DNA of 64,000 nt from Rhizobium sp. WSM4643 (GCF_025152745.1 NZ_CP104043.1:62001-126000); one strand, 5' to 3'; counted from the stretch's first letter, positions 34,019 to 42,404 are shown. Notes: generated from the letters alone by a model not told the origin. Made by a program: numbers and translations.

Positions 34019-34824
34019 GGGCTGACTTCTCCGGACGGAATGGATGTGAGGAAGGCGCGGATGATCGCCGTCAGCGCCTCCGGCTGCTCGACGCAGGGAA
34101 TGTGCGCGCAATCAGGGATGACCTCGTAACGGGCGCCTGATATCAGCTTCGCGGTCGAAAGCACGAGATCGGGCGGCGTCGAGCCGTCCTGGTCGCCGAC
34201 GATGCAGATCGTTGGGACAGTGATCGTCTTTGCGATTTCGGTGAAATCGGCATCGCGGATCGCGGCGCAGGCGGCGAGATAGCCCTCGACGGGCTGGCGC
34301 GTCAGCATGTTGCAATAGCCGGCATAGGCATTGTTTTCGGGCCGCCGGAAGGCGGGTGTGAACCAGCGTTCCATGATCGCGTCGACAATGCTGCCGATGC
34401 CGTTTTTTTCGACGGCGGCGATGCGGGCGTTCCAGCTCTCCGCCGTGCCGATCTTGTGGGCGGTGTCGCAGAGGATCAGCGCGCGGATCAGGTCCGGCCG
34501 GCGGTGATAGAGCGATTGGGCGATGAGGCCGCCGACCGAGAGACCGCAGATGACGGCATCCTTGACCGACAGTAGATCGAGAAGGCCGGCGAGATCCGTC
34601 GCATGGTCCTCGATCGATGAGGGAAGTTGGCCGACATCGGAAAGGCCGTGGCCGCGCTTGTCGTAAAGCACGATGGCGAATTCGCCGGCAAGCCGTACCA
34701 CGACGTCGCGCCAGATGCGGAAATCCGTTCCCAGCGAATTGGTAAAGACGATCACCGGCCTGTCGGCAGGGGCGCCAATGACCTGATAATGGATCGTCAC
34801 GTCGTTTATGCGGGCGAACTGCAC
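34015..34824 (-). CDS. pcaD: 3-oxoadipate enol-lactonase
   Basis: A 269-aa alpha/beta hydrolase. Nucleophile Ser is in CGLSVGG near 97-103, Asp in VGDQDGSTP near 217, and His in DCAHIPCVEQP near 245. It hydrolyses 3-oxoadipate enol-lactone to 3-oxoadipate. I chose the GTG at 34824 because GGAGGAG sits six bases upstream; an in-frame ATG at 34845 has no comparable site. It is the first gene of pcaDCHGB, divergent from pcaQ. Confidence 0.92.
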   Translation of the reverse strand: MQFARINDVTIHYQVIGAPADRPVIVFTNSLGTDFRIWRDVVVRLAGEFAIVLYDKRGHGLSDVGQLPSSIEDHATDLAGLLDLLSVKDAVICGLSVGGLIAQSLYHRRPDLIRALILCDTAHKIGTAESWNARIAAVEKNGIGSIVDAIMERWFTPAFRRPENNAYAGYCNMLTRQPVEGYLAACAAIRDADFTEIAKTITVPTICIVGDQDGSTPPDLVLSTAKLISGARYEVIPDCAHIPCVEQPEALTAIIRAFLTSIPSGEVSP

Positions 34825-34943
34825 GTCACTCTCCTCCCTCATCAAATCGGTTGAGCCGGAGGACCGGCATTTGGTTTAACTGACGGAAGGCATTCCTGAC
34901 TCAGGCGTCTGCGCCATGAACGGCTCCTCCCGCCCGCCTCACC

Positions 34944-35036
34944 CTCCGTCATACTCGGGCTTGACCCGAGCATCCACAACGCATCCACCAGCAGCAGCGG
35001 GCATGGATCCTCGGGTCAAGCCCGAGGATGACGGAG
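34944..35036. repeat. Inverted repeat of the CTCGGGCTTGACCCGAG type
   Basis: Two 33-nt arms (34944-34976 and 35004-35036) are inverted copies with two mismatches. Each contains the near-palindrome CTCGGGCTTGACCCGAG. This motif is dispersed in many alphaproteobacterial genomes. It lies in the pcaD-pcaQ intergenic region, between the two promoters, and could insulate them. Confidence 0.75.
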
Positions 35037-35207
35037 AGTGGGGTTAGCCCTCTTGCCAAACTTGCCCCGGCCTATCGAGGCACACCGCATCCGGTGCTTC
35101 ACTAAGCCTCCCTGGATCATAGAGGATTTCACAAAGAATGATGCGCGCTTAAAAATTTAGAGTTCTCGCCACCCATCCAACGGGACAGGTGGCGTTCCGG
35201 CGGGAAA

Positions 35208-35270
35208 TTGACTGGTTGATCCGGTTAAGTAAAATGATATTTATTGGAGTTTAGATAACCCTGGAGTTAT
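35208..35270 (+). promoter_or_regulatory. pcaQ promoter and PcaQ-box candidate
   Basis: The -35 TTGACT (35208-35213), 16-bp spacer and -10 TAAAAT (35230-35235) form a good promoter for pcaQ. Downstream, ATAACC-CTGG-AGTTAT (35255-35270) is a dyad close to the ATAACC-N4-GGTTAA PcaQ box described in Sinorhizobium. It overlaps the pcaQ start region, which would suit autoregulation. No equally good box was found close to pcaD. Confidence 0.5.
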
Positions 35271-35277
35271 GCGAGCA

Positions 35278-36195
35278 ATGATCGACAGCCGGGTCAAGTT
35301 CCGCCATCTGCAAACCTTTGTCGAGGTGGCGCGGCAGAAGAGCGTCATGAAGGCCGCCGAATTGCTCCATGTCAGCCAGCCGGCGGTCACCAAGACGATC
35401 CGCGAACTGGAACAGGCGCTGGGCGTCGATGTTTTCGAGCGCGACGGCCGCGGCATCAAGATCACCCGCTACGGCGAGGTCTTCCTGCGGCACGCTGGCG
35501 CTGCGCTGACGGCGCTGCGACAGGGTCTCGATTCCGTCTCGCAGGAGCAGTTTTCCGATGCGCCGCCGATCCGGATCGGTGCGCTGCCGACGGTTTCATC
35601 GCGCATCATGCCGCGGGCGATGGAACTCTTCCTCAAGGAGAAGACCTGGAGCCGGGTGAAGATCGTTACCGGCGAGAACGCAGTGCTCCTGGAGCAGCTT
35701 CGCGTCGGCGATCTCGATATCGTCGTCGGGCGCTTAGCAGGCGCCGAGAAGATGGCGGGTTTTTCCTTTGAGCATCTTTATTCCGAACAGGTGGTGTTTG
35801 CCGTGCGCGCCGGCCATCCGCTGCTCGACGGCAGGCAATCGCTCTTTGCCGGCTTCGGCAACTATACGGTGCTGATGCCGACGCGGGGTTCGATCATCCG
35901 GCCCGTAGTTGAAAATTTCCTCATCGCCAACGGCGTCTCCAGCCTGCCGAACCAGATCGAGACGGTGTCGGATTCCTTCGGCCGCGCTTTCCTGCGGGCG
36001 AGCGATGCGATCTGGATCATTTCCAACGGCGTGGTGGCCGCCGATGTCGCCGACGGGCGGCTGGCGCTTCTGCCGGTCGATACCGGCGAGACTAGGGGGC
36101 CGGTCGGGTTGACGATGCGCGCCGATGCTGTTCAGTCTCTGCCGCAATCGATCCTGATGCAGACGATCCGCGAGGCGGCAGGCGAGGTTTCCTGA
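35278..36195 (+). CDS. pcaQ: LysR family activator of the pca operon
   Basis: A 305-aa LysR regulator. The HTH (FVEVARQKSVMKAAELLHVS with QPAVTKTIRELE) spans about residues 13-55; the effector-binding domain begins near 90. PcaQ activates pcaDCHGB in response to 3-carboxy-muconate and its lactone. The ATG at 35278 (MIDSRVKFRHLQTF) matches PcaQ N-termini as I recall them. An ATG at 35269 is also in frame, only 2 bp after GGAG and inside the dyad at 35255-35270. It is divergent from pcaD across 450 bp. Confidence 0.9.
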   Translation: MIDSRVKFRHLQTFVEVARQKSVMKAAELLHVSQPAVTKTIRELEQALGVDVFERDGRGIKITRYGEVFLRHAGAALTALRQGLDSVSQEQFSDAPPIRIGALPTVSSRIMPRAMELFLKEKTWSRVKIVTGENAVLLEQLRVGDLDIVVGRLAGAEKMAGFSFEHLYSEQVVFAVRAGHPLLDGRQSLFAGFGNYTVLMPTRGSIIRPVVENFLIANGVSSLPNQIETVSDSFGRAFLRASDAIWIISNGVVAADVADGRLALLPVDTGETRGPVGLTMRADAVQSLPQSILMQTIREAAGEVS

Positions 36196-36214
36196 GGTAA
36201 CGGAGGTCGGACCG

Positions 36215-36904
36215 ATGGAGAGTCAGAACAAGGATCTGGGCAGGCGGGCGACGGAAGCGTCGGTGAAATTCGTCGTGGTTCTGGCGGTGATGATCTTCGT
36301 TGCGGCGGGCTCGCTGACTTATTGGCAGGGCTGGCTGTTCCTTCTCAATTTTTGCGGCTGGATCATCGCGACGACGGCCTATTTCCTGAAGTATGACCGC
36401 GCTTTGCTGGAACAGCGGCTGCATGTCGGGCCGGGCGCGGAGCGGCTACCGGCGCAAAAGCGTATTCAGCTTTTCAACAGTGTCGCGCTGATTGCGCTCT
36501 TCATCGGCTCGGCCCTCGATCATCGGTTCGGCTGGTCGGCCGTTCCGGTGCCGATGGTGATATTCGGTAATCTCCTGGTCGCGGCCGGTTTTTACGGCTG
36601 CTTCCTCGTCCTGCGTCAGAACAGCTTCGCCTCGGCGACAGTCGAGATCCAGAGGGACCAACGGGTCATTTCCAGCGGGCTCTACAGCATCGTGCGCCAT
36701 CCGATGTATGCGGCGGCGCTGGTGCTCTTCTCAGGCATGCCTGTATCGCTGGGCTCCTATTGGGGCCTGCTTGCCATCCCTCCTGCCTTTGGCGGACTTG
36801 CTGCGCGGCTGCTGGATGAGGAGAAACATCTGACAAGAGACCTGCCGGGTTACGCCGAATACCGCCGCAAGGTCCGCTACCGGCTGCTGCCTGGACTATG
36901 GTGA
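36215..36904 (+). CDS. Isoprenylcysteine carboxyl methyltransferase-like membrane protein
   Basis: A 229-aa membrane protein with about five hydrophobic segments (near 17-32, 40-56, 86-104, 112-132 and 165-195). The ICMT/PEMT-type C-terminal motif is SSGLYSIVRHPMYAAALVLF near 148-167 and EEKHLTRDLPGYAEYRRKVRY near 200-220, which bind SAM and position the acceptor. Bacterial members methylate lipids or unknown small acceptors. It follows pcaQ by 19 bp on the same strand but has no evident functional link. Confidence 0.82.
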   Translation: MESQNKDLGRRATEASVKFVVVLAVMIFVAAGSLTYWQGWLFLLNFCGWIIATTAYFLKYDRALLEQRLHVGPGAERLPAQKRIQLFNSVALIALFIGSALDHRFGWSAVPVPMVIFGNLLVAAGFYGCFLVLRQNSFASATVEIQRDQRVISSGLYSIVRHPMYAAALVLFSGMPVSLGSYWGLLAIPPAFGGLAARLLDEEKHLTRDLPGYAEYRRKVRYRLLPGLW

Positions 36905-36998
36905 CGCCAAAGCCGGCAGTCCGCTGGACCCACCTCTTCAAATTTGATTGATAAATGTCCATATTTGGACTATGTCTAGTTCAAGACAGGAGATCTCT

Positions 36999-37520
36999 AT
37001 GCAGCATGCACGACGGGAGCGCCGAGAAGGCCAAGGGCCACAGCGGCTGGAAGTAGAGCGATTTGCTCCGGCAAACCGCAGGAGGCTCAGCGCCCCGGCA
37101 CTCCGAACCTTCCTGGCGATCGCCGATCTCTGGGGACTGACGGAAGAGCAGCGTCTGCTTGTGCTCGGTTATCCCTCTAGGTCGACCTACCACAATTGGG
37201 CCAAACAGGCGCGCGAGCACGGTGCCTTCACGCTCGATGTCGATACGCTAACCCGCATCTCGGCCGTGCTCGGCATCCATCAGGCGCTCGGCGTGCTGTT
37301 TTCCGATGAACGCGCTGGCGTCGCCTGGCTGCGCACACCGCATCAGGCGCTCGTTTTCAGCGGGCGTCCGCCGCTTGATGTCGCGACGAACGGAACCCAG
37401 GACGGGTTGATGACTGTCCGCCGCTTTCTCGATGGCGCGCGAGGCGGTCTCTATATGCAGCCGAATGCGCTCGACGAAGCGTTCACGCCCTACGAAGACG
37501 CGGACATCGTCTTCCGGTGA
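36999..37520 (+). CDS. Xre/MbcA/ParS-type antitoxin of a RES toxin pair
   Basis: A 173-aa protein with an Xre-like helical region (PALRTFLAIADLWGLTEEQR, then GYPSRSTYHNWAK) and a C-terminal toxin-binding domain of the MbcA/ParS type (HQALVFSGRPPLDVATNGTQDGLM, then VRRFLDGARGG). ATG 36999 has AGGAGA five bases upstream and is preferred over upstream in-frame ATGs. Its stop overlaps the toxin GTG (GTGA), the usual coupling of antitoxin first, toxin second. It should neutralise the toxin and repress the operon. Confidence 0.85.
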   Translation: MQHARRERREGQGPQRLEVERFAPANRRRLSAPALRTFLAIADLWGLTEEQRLLVLGYPSRSTYHNWAKQAREHGAFTLDVDTLTRISAVLGIHQALGVLFSDERAGVAWLRTPHQALVFSGRPPLDVATNGTQDGLMTVRRFLDGARGGLYMQPNALDEAFTPYEDADIVFR

Positions 37521-38188
37521 GGGATCGGTTTGCCCAGGCGCCACGTCCATCGTACCGCTTGATCCCTTCGCAGTTTCCGCCCATCGGGCTTTTTGAGACG
37601 GTGACGCGGGCGGCCGATCTCGAAGCCGTGATGGAGCTCGTCGGCTGGACCAACGACCGTCTGGTCGCCGACCGCATCCAACGGCTTCCCGAGGACCAAT
37701 GGGTTTATGGCATTGCCAATGCCAGTATTGTGATGGCGGCATTCCTGCATGTCGCGCCGGGAGGAATGCGCTTCAACGGCCCGGATCTCGGCGCCTGGTA
37801 TGCCGCCGACGATCTCAGAACCGCCGCCGCGGAGGTTGGCCATCATCTCAGGCGCGAAGCTTACGCGCGCAGCGTGGCGACGATGGCGCGCACCTATCGA
37901 AGCTATGCGGCCAATCTGATTGGTGATTACCTCGACATTCGCGGTGAAGAGAGTCTGCGGCCCGATGTTTATGACGCCACCAGCTATGCGGCGTCGCAGG
38001 TGCTGGGGGAAGAGGTCCGCTCGAGCGGCGGCGCCGGTATCCTCTATGACAGTGTCCGGCTTAAAGGCGGAGTGGCCATCGTCGCCCACCGGCCGCGCAA
38101 TATTCAGGGCGTGGTGCAGGCCGACCACTTCGAAATCACCGTTTCGGCCACCGACCGACGCATCGATGTCAGGAAGCTTGCAGCCTGA
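37517..38188 (+). CDS. RES domain toxin
   Basis: A 223-aa RES-fold protein starting at GTG 37517, overlapping the antitoxin stop. The Arg-Glu-Ser set that names the family can be placed provisionally at Arg14 (SYRLIP), Glu near 107 (AAEVGHHLRREAY) and a Ser in the C-terminal half (SSGGAGILYDSVR). RES toxins of Xre-RES modules deplete NAD+ or, in ParST-type systems, ADP-ribosylate a target. The length and the GGAGILYDSVRLKGG segment are typical. Which activity applies cannot be told from sequence. Confidence 0.83.
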   Translation: MRDRFAQAPRPSYRLIPSQFPPIGLFETVTRAADLEAVMELVGWTNDRLVADRIQRLPEDQWVYGIANASIVMAAFLHVAPGGMRFNGPDLGAWYAADDLRTAAAEVGHHLRREAYARSVATMARTYRSYAANLIGDYLDIRGEESLRPDVYDATSYAASQVLGEEVRSSGGAGILYDSVRLKGGVAIVAHRPRNIQGVVQADHFEITVSATDRRIDVRKLAA

Positions 38189-38228
38189 TGGCGGCAGCCG
38201 CGGGCCGGCACCGGGAAAAGGGTGATGC

Positions 38229-38870
38229 TCAAACCGGCAGTCGTTCGGCCCATGTCTTCACCGCCGTCGCCATCGTAGCGAGGTGATCGGCACTGGAGAA
38301 ACCGGAGATCGTCTTGCGCGGCTTGAGGTCGTGGTCGCCATCCTCGAGCCAGAGGATCTCGATCCTGTCGGACAGATCGTAGCCTGGCACCTCGTCCCGC
38401 GTGCCGAATTCGTCCCGCGTTCCCTGGCAGATCAGGGCGGGCGTCGCCAGCCCTGTGAGATGGCCGGTGCGCAGCTTCTCCGGCTGGCCGGGCGGATGGA
38501 AGGGATAGCCGAGGCAGAGCAGGCCGGCGATCTTACCCCGACGATGAAGACCGTCGGCGATCATGCTGGCGACCCGGCCGCCCATCGACTTGCCGCCGAT
38601 GATTAGAGGACCGCTGGCGCCGAGCTCGGCAATGGCCGCCTCGTATTCGGGATTGAGCGTTTCGGCCCGTGGCGGCGGCTTGCGGCCTTCCGAGGTGCGG
38701 CGGGCAGCCATATAGGCGAATTCGAAACGGGCCACACGGAAGCCGACGCCGGCGAGCGCATTTGCGGCTGCTGTCATCGATGCCGAATCCATCGGCGCGC
38801 CGGCGCCATGCGCAAGAAGGATGGTGAAGTGCGCATCCTGAGGGCCCTGCAGCAGAAACCTGTCAAGCAT
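38229..38870 (-). CDS. Alpha/beta hydrolase, KANL3/TEX30-like
   Basis: A 213-aa alpha/beta hydrolase with the oxyanion segment LAHGAGAPMDS (19-29) and nucleophile Ser95 in GGKSMGGR, then LGYPFHPPGQPEKLR, the hallmark of the small dienelactone-hydrolase-like KANL3/TEX30 group. His near the C-terminus (EDGDHDLKPRK) completes the triad. I chose ATG 38870 for the GGAGG upstream. The substrate is unknown. It is divergent from the small gene at 38942. Confidence 0.8.
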   Translation of the reverse strand: MLDRFLLQGPQDAHFTILLAHGAGAPMDSASMTAAANALAGVGFRVARFEFAYMAARRTSEGRKPPPRAETLNPEYEAAIAELGASGPLIIGGKSMGGRVASMIADGLHRRGKIAGLLCLGYPFHPPGQPEKLRTGHLTGLATPALICQGTRDEFGTRDEVPGYDLSDRIEILWLEDGDHDLKPRKTISGFSSADHLATMATAVKTWAERLPV

Positions 38871-38941
38871 CGGTAAATCCTCCATCCCATCGCCGGAACC
38901 ATGTCGACGGCCATGACTTCTTCCTGAAAAGGAGACTGACA

Positions 38942-39124
38942 ATGTCGACGAATGATCAAAACGTAAAGCCCGAGCAGCGGCGACCCAAGGATGTCGGCGT
39001 CGTTCCTGAAAAGCCGGAGCCCGCCGACGCAGAATCGATGGCGCCGCCGGCGGTGCAGCCGGCTGGGGTCAGGGACAAAAGCGAACGACCTGTGGTCAAT
39101 CCGATCACCGGGGTCGCCTCCTGA
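38942..39124 (+). CDS. Small Pro-rich hypothetical protein
   Basis: A 60-aa hydrophilic protein rich in Pro, Glu and Lys (EQRRPKDVGVVPEKPEPADA), with no membrane segment and no domain I recognise. A good AAGGAG lies eight bases before the ATG, which supports real translation. It is probably disordered. A strong terminator lies 140 bp downstream. Confidence 0.6.
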   Translation: MSTNDQNVKPEQRRPKDVGVVPEKPEPADAESMAPPAVQPAGVRDKSERPVVNPITGVAS

Positions 39125-39264
39125 TCGACTACGGTCGATTATCGTGTAGAACCGCTGAACAGCCTCTTGAAACCCCGGCGGGAAGGGTCCATATACCCGT
39201 CCTGCCTGAAAAATGGACGCGCGCGGTATCGACGTCGTCGAATTGTTCGTTGTCCGACAGGATA

Positions 39265-39298
39265 AGGGCGCTCCCCGCAAGGGTCGAGCGCCCTTTTT
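39265..39298 (+). terminator. Rho-independent terminator
   Basis: The stem AGGGCGCT (39265-39272) pairs with AGCGCCCT (39287-39294), followed by a T-run (39294-39298). It reads on the plus strand downstream of the 60-aa gene. The 140-bp gap before it and about 150 bp after it (to 39450) contain no open frame I can support. A small RNA ending here is possible. Confidence 0.75.
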
Positions 39299-39450
39299 GC
39301 TTTGCAGCCCTTGCGCATACCGCCGCTTTCGTCTTGTCGTTTGACGGGCGAAGGGATTCCAGCGGCGGAGAAGCGAGGCCCCGTGAAGCGGATTAGTTAG
39401 AAAATACCGGCAAAGCAGCCGCGCCAGCCAAGCGGAGACGGCCGCACTTT

Positions 39451-40071
39451 TTACGCCGGGAAAGGGTTTTGCCACGCATCTAGTTGTTCAAGCCGTTCGT
39501 ACCACGCCTGTATATGCCTGAACTCGGAAAGTGGAATCTCAGCAGAAGTCGCATAAGGAAGTGCAGCGGCCAACGCGAAATCTGCGACAGTCAGTGTCTT
39601 TCCGACCGCGACGCTGTTCTCGGCCAAATGGTCGTCGAGCACGCGAGCATGGAGTCGGAAGCTCGTCTTCGCATCTTCGATCACGGCGACGTCAGGCTCT
39701 CCGCCGAACAACGGCTTGATCAAGGTTTCAAACCACAGTGTTGCCCCGTGCCGGGTGAAATGACTGGCGTCCCAGCTCAGCCACCGGAGGACGTCGATCT
39801 GCCGGTGGTCATGCGGCCAGAAATCCGAGGCAACTCTGTCAGACAACCGGCACATGATGGCATTCGCTTCCCACAAGGTTCCGCCATCATCCTGCAGCAC
39901 AGGGACTTTCCCGTTCGGGTTAAGAGCCAGGAATTCAGTGGTGCGCTGTTCTCCGCTTGCCAGGTCAATCCTTATGAACTCCACGTCGGCTTTAAGAAAA
40001 CGGGCAGCGGCGCAGGCCTTCCGAGGATTGAGCGTCTCGCAATAGTAAAGCTTCATCGCCGCCTTATTCAT
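39451..40071 (-). CDS. Glutathione S-transferase family protein
   Basis: A 206-aa GST. The N-terminal thioredoxin-like domain has LYYCETLNPRKACAAARF near 7-24, the cis-Pro segment NPNGKVPVL near 52-60 and the glutathione-contact EANAI near 69-73. The C-terminal helical domain has the N-capping-box-like segment TLTVADFALAAAL near 164. I chose ATG 40071, which overlaps the stop of the SRPBCC gene by 8 bp. It is the last gene of an ArsR-SRPBCC-GST operon. Confidence 0.85.
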   Translation of the reverse strand: MNKAAMKLYYCETLNPRKACAAARFLKADVEFIRIDLASGEQRTTEFLALNPNGKVPVLQDDGGTLWEANAIMCRLSDRVASDFWPHDHRQIDVLRWLSWDASHFTRHGATLWFETLIKPLFGGEPDVAVIEDAKTSFRLHARVLDDHLAENSVAVGKTLTVADFALAAALPYATSAEIPLSEFRHIQAWYERLEQLDAWQNPFPA

Positions 40072-40549
40072 GGTCCGGCCTTTCGGATTCAGCCCCCAGA
40101 AAAACGCCAAGTCGCTCGAAGCTTTGCGACCAACCACCTTGATGACCCTCAAGTGACGATGCGCTTTCAAATCCACTTTGCCGAAACGTCATTTCCGTGC
40201 CTCCGTCGCTTTCCTTTAGCGCAATCGTGACCACCGTTTCCGGGCTCGTTTCGCCGGTTCCGATTTCCCAGGCATGTGTGAAGACAAGCCTGTGCGGAGG
40301 CTCGACCTCAAGGTATTTTCCGCTAACCCAGTGCTCCTCTCCATCTGGCGCTATCAGACAGGCGCGGTGTCTACCACCGGGCCAAACTTCAAGCTGGTCG
40401 CCCACCGCCTTGAAACCGAGAGGACCGCTCCATTGCGCTAGCGCTTTCGGGTCGGTCCATGCCCTGAAAACGAGATCGCATGGGGCATTGAACCTTCGTA
40501 CAAAAACCAGATCGCGAGCATTGTCGGTATCAGTCTTCGGATTTGTCAT
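40064..40549 (-). CDS. SRPBCC/AHSA1 family protein
   Basis: A 161-aa START-like protein: FVRRFNAPCDLVFRAWTDPKALAQW near the start, HAWEIGTGETSPETVVTIAL in the middle, GWSQSFERLGVFL at the end, the pattern of the activator-of-Hsp90 homologue (AHSA1) family. It would bind a hydrophobic ligand in its cavity. It overlaps the ArsR gene by 20 bp at its start and the GST gene by 8 bp at its end, so the three are translationally coupled. ArsR-AHSA1 pairs are common. Confidence 0.86.
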   Translation of the reverse strand: MTNPKTDTDNARDLVFVRRFNAPCDLVFRAWTDPKALAQWSGPLGFKAVGDQLEVWPGGRHRACLIAPDGEEHWVSGKYLEVEPPHRLVFTHAWEIGTGETSPETVVTIALKESDGGTEMTFRQSGFESASSLEGHQGGWSQSFERLGVFLGAESERPDHE

Positions 40550-40874
40550 CTTCGTATCCTTGTACCTTGGACAAATAGCCATCGAGACGATCGAAGCTCT
40601 GATCCCAGAAGCGTCTGTAATCGCCAATCCAATCAGAAATTTTCTTCAACGCGTCCGGCTGAAGTTCGCGGGGACGCGAAGTCGCTTCACGGCCGGAGCG
40701 GATCAATCCGGCCTGTTCCAGGACCTTGAGATGCTTTGAGATGGCAGGCTGAGACAACTCGAAGGGATCTGCGAGTTCGGCCACGGTCGCCTTGCCGTTA
40801 GCAAGCCGCTCAAGGATTGCTCTCCTTGTTGGGTCTGAGAGTGCGGAGAAAATCGAATCGAGGCTGCTATCCAT
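40530..40874 (-). CDS. ArsR family transcriptional regulator
   Basis: A 114-aa winged-helix repressor: FSALSDPTRRAILERLANG (residues 9-27), recognition helix FELSQPAISKHLKVLEQAGL (38-57), then the wing. No metal-binding CxC motif is present, so it is not an arsenic or cadmium sensor. It is of the type that regulates a downstream SRPBCC gene and probably its own operon with the GST. It is the first gene of the operon. Confidence 0.88.
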   Translation of the reverse strand: MDSSLDSIFSALSDPTRRAILERLANGKATVAELADPFELSQPAISKHLKVLEQAGLIRSGREATSRPRELQPDALKKISDWIGDYRRFWDQSFDRLDGYLSKVQGYEDDKSED

Positions 40875-41128
40875 ATATCACCATGTAGCTATATAACCGA
40901 AGAGATATATTGCTTATGGCGGCGTGTCAAGGTCATCTTGCGCAACCGTTTCCCTGCAAACAGGTGCCCATGCTAACGCTGGCGATGCTGGGGCGGCTAG
41001 AGCGGCCATTAAGAAACGTTCTCCTTTCCATTATGCGGCCTCAGAAACGAGCTTCGGCATGCCAGCGAAGATCGTGGAACGGTTCTTGCACGGTTACTAA
41101 TATGTTTACTGTGGGGAGACCTAATGTC

Positions 41129-41389
41129 ATGAAGTGGCGCACATCCGAAGAGTTTGCCCCTCTGATGCTCGTTGTGAGTGGGTCGGAAAAATACAAGCTT
41201 GTCGCAACCCTTTTCCAGGCTGCCGAGATGCTGACCGTTGGCTGGCCGATCGACGACGGAGAAGAATATCTTATAGCGATTAGAGCGTGCCGAAATGCAA
41301 TTCATGGGGAAATTCCGGCTCAGGACGCGCGAGCAGCGCTTATCCGTGCCGCCGACGAAGCTGGCATTCCGGTGATCACCGTTCACTGA
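41129..41389 (+). CDS. DUF982 family small protein
   Basis: An 86-aa protein matching the Rhizobiales-specific DUF982 pattern: LVATLFQAAEMLTVGWP near 24-40, YLIAIRACRNAIHGE near 46-60, and ARAALIRAADEAGIPVI at the end. GGGGAG precedes ATG 41129; an ATG at 41102 is also in frame but has no ribosome site. The function is unknown; many rhizobia carry multiple copies. Confidence 0.75.
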   Translation: MKWRTSEEFAPLMLVVSGSEKYKLVATLFQAAEMLTVGWPIDDGEEYLIAIRACRNAIHGEIPAQDARAALIRAADEAGIPVITVH

Positions 41390-41682
41390 GTTTCGCAGCC
41401 GACGGTGAAATGAGTTCACGGGGCGGCGTCCTCTCGGAAGGGCGCAATGCTGATCATGAGCTGGTTCGATGGTCCGCATTTCGGAACGCGAGATCTTGAT
41501 CGGCTGGACTTTGGCGATCCGGGCGCTGAGCCGGCCAAAGCGCGGGGCAAATATTTTCCGTCGGCTCTGTCGATTTTCGCATCAGCCGATCGTCCTTGTA
41601 ATGATGTGCTGGCACCGCGGTCGTGGCTTCAGCACGTCCTTGGCGCGTCTGAGACGCGCGGCAATAGAAGGAGGATATCATC
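41390..41682. other. Intergenic region without a supported gene
   Basis: About 290 bp between the DUF982 and DUF899 genes. The one sizeable open frame here shows no family resemblance and runs into the DUF899 gene in another frame. AGAAGGAGG at the right end is the ribosome site of the DUF899 gene. Confidence 0.4.
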
Positions 41683-42384
41683 ATGGATAATCAACATCTG
41701 GTGCCCGCCGCCGTGCTTGCGGCCAAGAACGGCGTCCGGTTTCCCAATGAGAGCGAGGCGTATCGCAGCGCCCGCGACGCGCTGCTGGCCGAAGAGATCG
41801 ATTTGCGCCGGCACATCGAGCGCGTGGCAAGACAGCGCCGGGCGCTGCCGCCGGGCGGCGAGGTGACGAAAGACTACCGCTTCCAAGGCAGCGACGGGCC
41901 GATCTCCTTTGCCGAGCTCTTCGCCGACAAGGATACGCTGATCGTCTACAGCTACATGTTCGGCCCGCAACGCGAGCGCCCGTGCCCGATGTGCACCTCG
42001 CTGCTGTCGGCCTGGGACGGCGAAGTGCCTGACATCCAGCAGCGCGCCGCCCTTGCGGTCGTCGCCCGCTCGCCGATCGAAAGGCTGCTGGCCTTCAAGA
42101 AGGAGCGCGGCTGGCATCATCTGCCGCTTTATTCCGACATGACGGACGACTACAGCCGCGACTATCACGCAATCGGCAGGGATGGCAGCGATGACGCCGC
42201 CTTCAACGTATTCACGCGGCGCGACGGCACCATCCGCCATTTCTGGAGCCAGGAGATGGGCGGTGTGACGGCCGATCCCGGTGAGGATCCGCGCGGCGCG
42301 CCCGACCTGATGCCGCTCTGGACCGTGCTCGATGCGACGCCCGAAGGTCGGGCACCGGACTGGTATCCGAAGCTGGCTTATTAA
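41683..42384 (+). CDS. DUF899 family thioredoxin-like protein
   Basis: A 233-aa protein of the DUF899 family: DYRFQGSDGPISFAELFAD near 64-82, RPCPMCTSLLSAW near 102-114 with a CxxC pair, FKKERGWHHLPLYS near 137-150, and FWSQEM near 187. The fold is thioredoxin/AhpC-like with the CPMC pair in the expected place; enzymatic function is not established. A strong AAGGAGG lies eight bases before the ATG. It ends convergently with the J-domain gene. Confidence 0.87.
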   Translation: MDNQHLVPAAVLAAKNGVRFPNESEAYRSARDALLAEEIDLRRHIERVARQRRALPPGGEVTKDYRFQGSDGPISFAELFADKDTLIVYSYMFGPQRERPCPMCTSLLSAWDGEVPDIQQRAALAVVARSPIERLLAFKKERGWHHLPLYSDMTDDYSRDYHAIGRDGSDDAAFNVFTRRDGTIRHFWSQEMGGVTADPGEDPRGAPDLMPLWTVLDATPEGRAPDWYPKLAY

Positions 42385-42404
42385 GATCAGCCGCGTCTAC
42401 GCCG

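Noticed and set aside
41447..41866. A 139-codon plus-strand frame between the DUF982 and DUF899 genes
   Set aside because: It overlaps the DUF899 gene in another frame and has no recognisable features.
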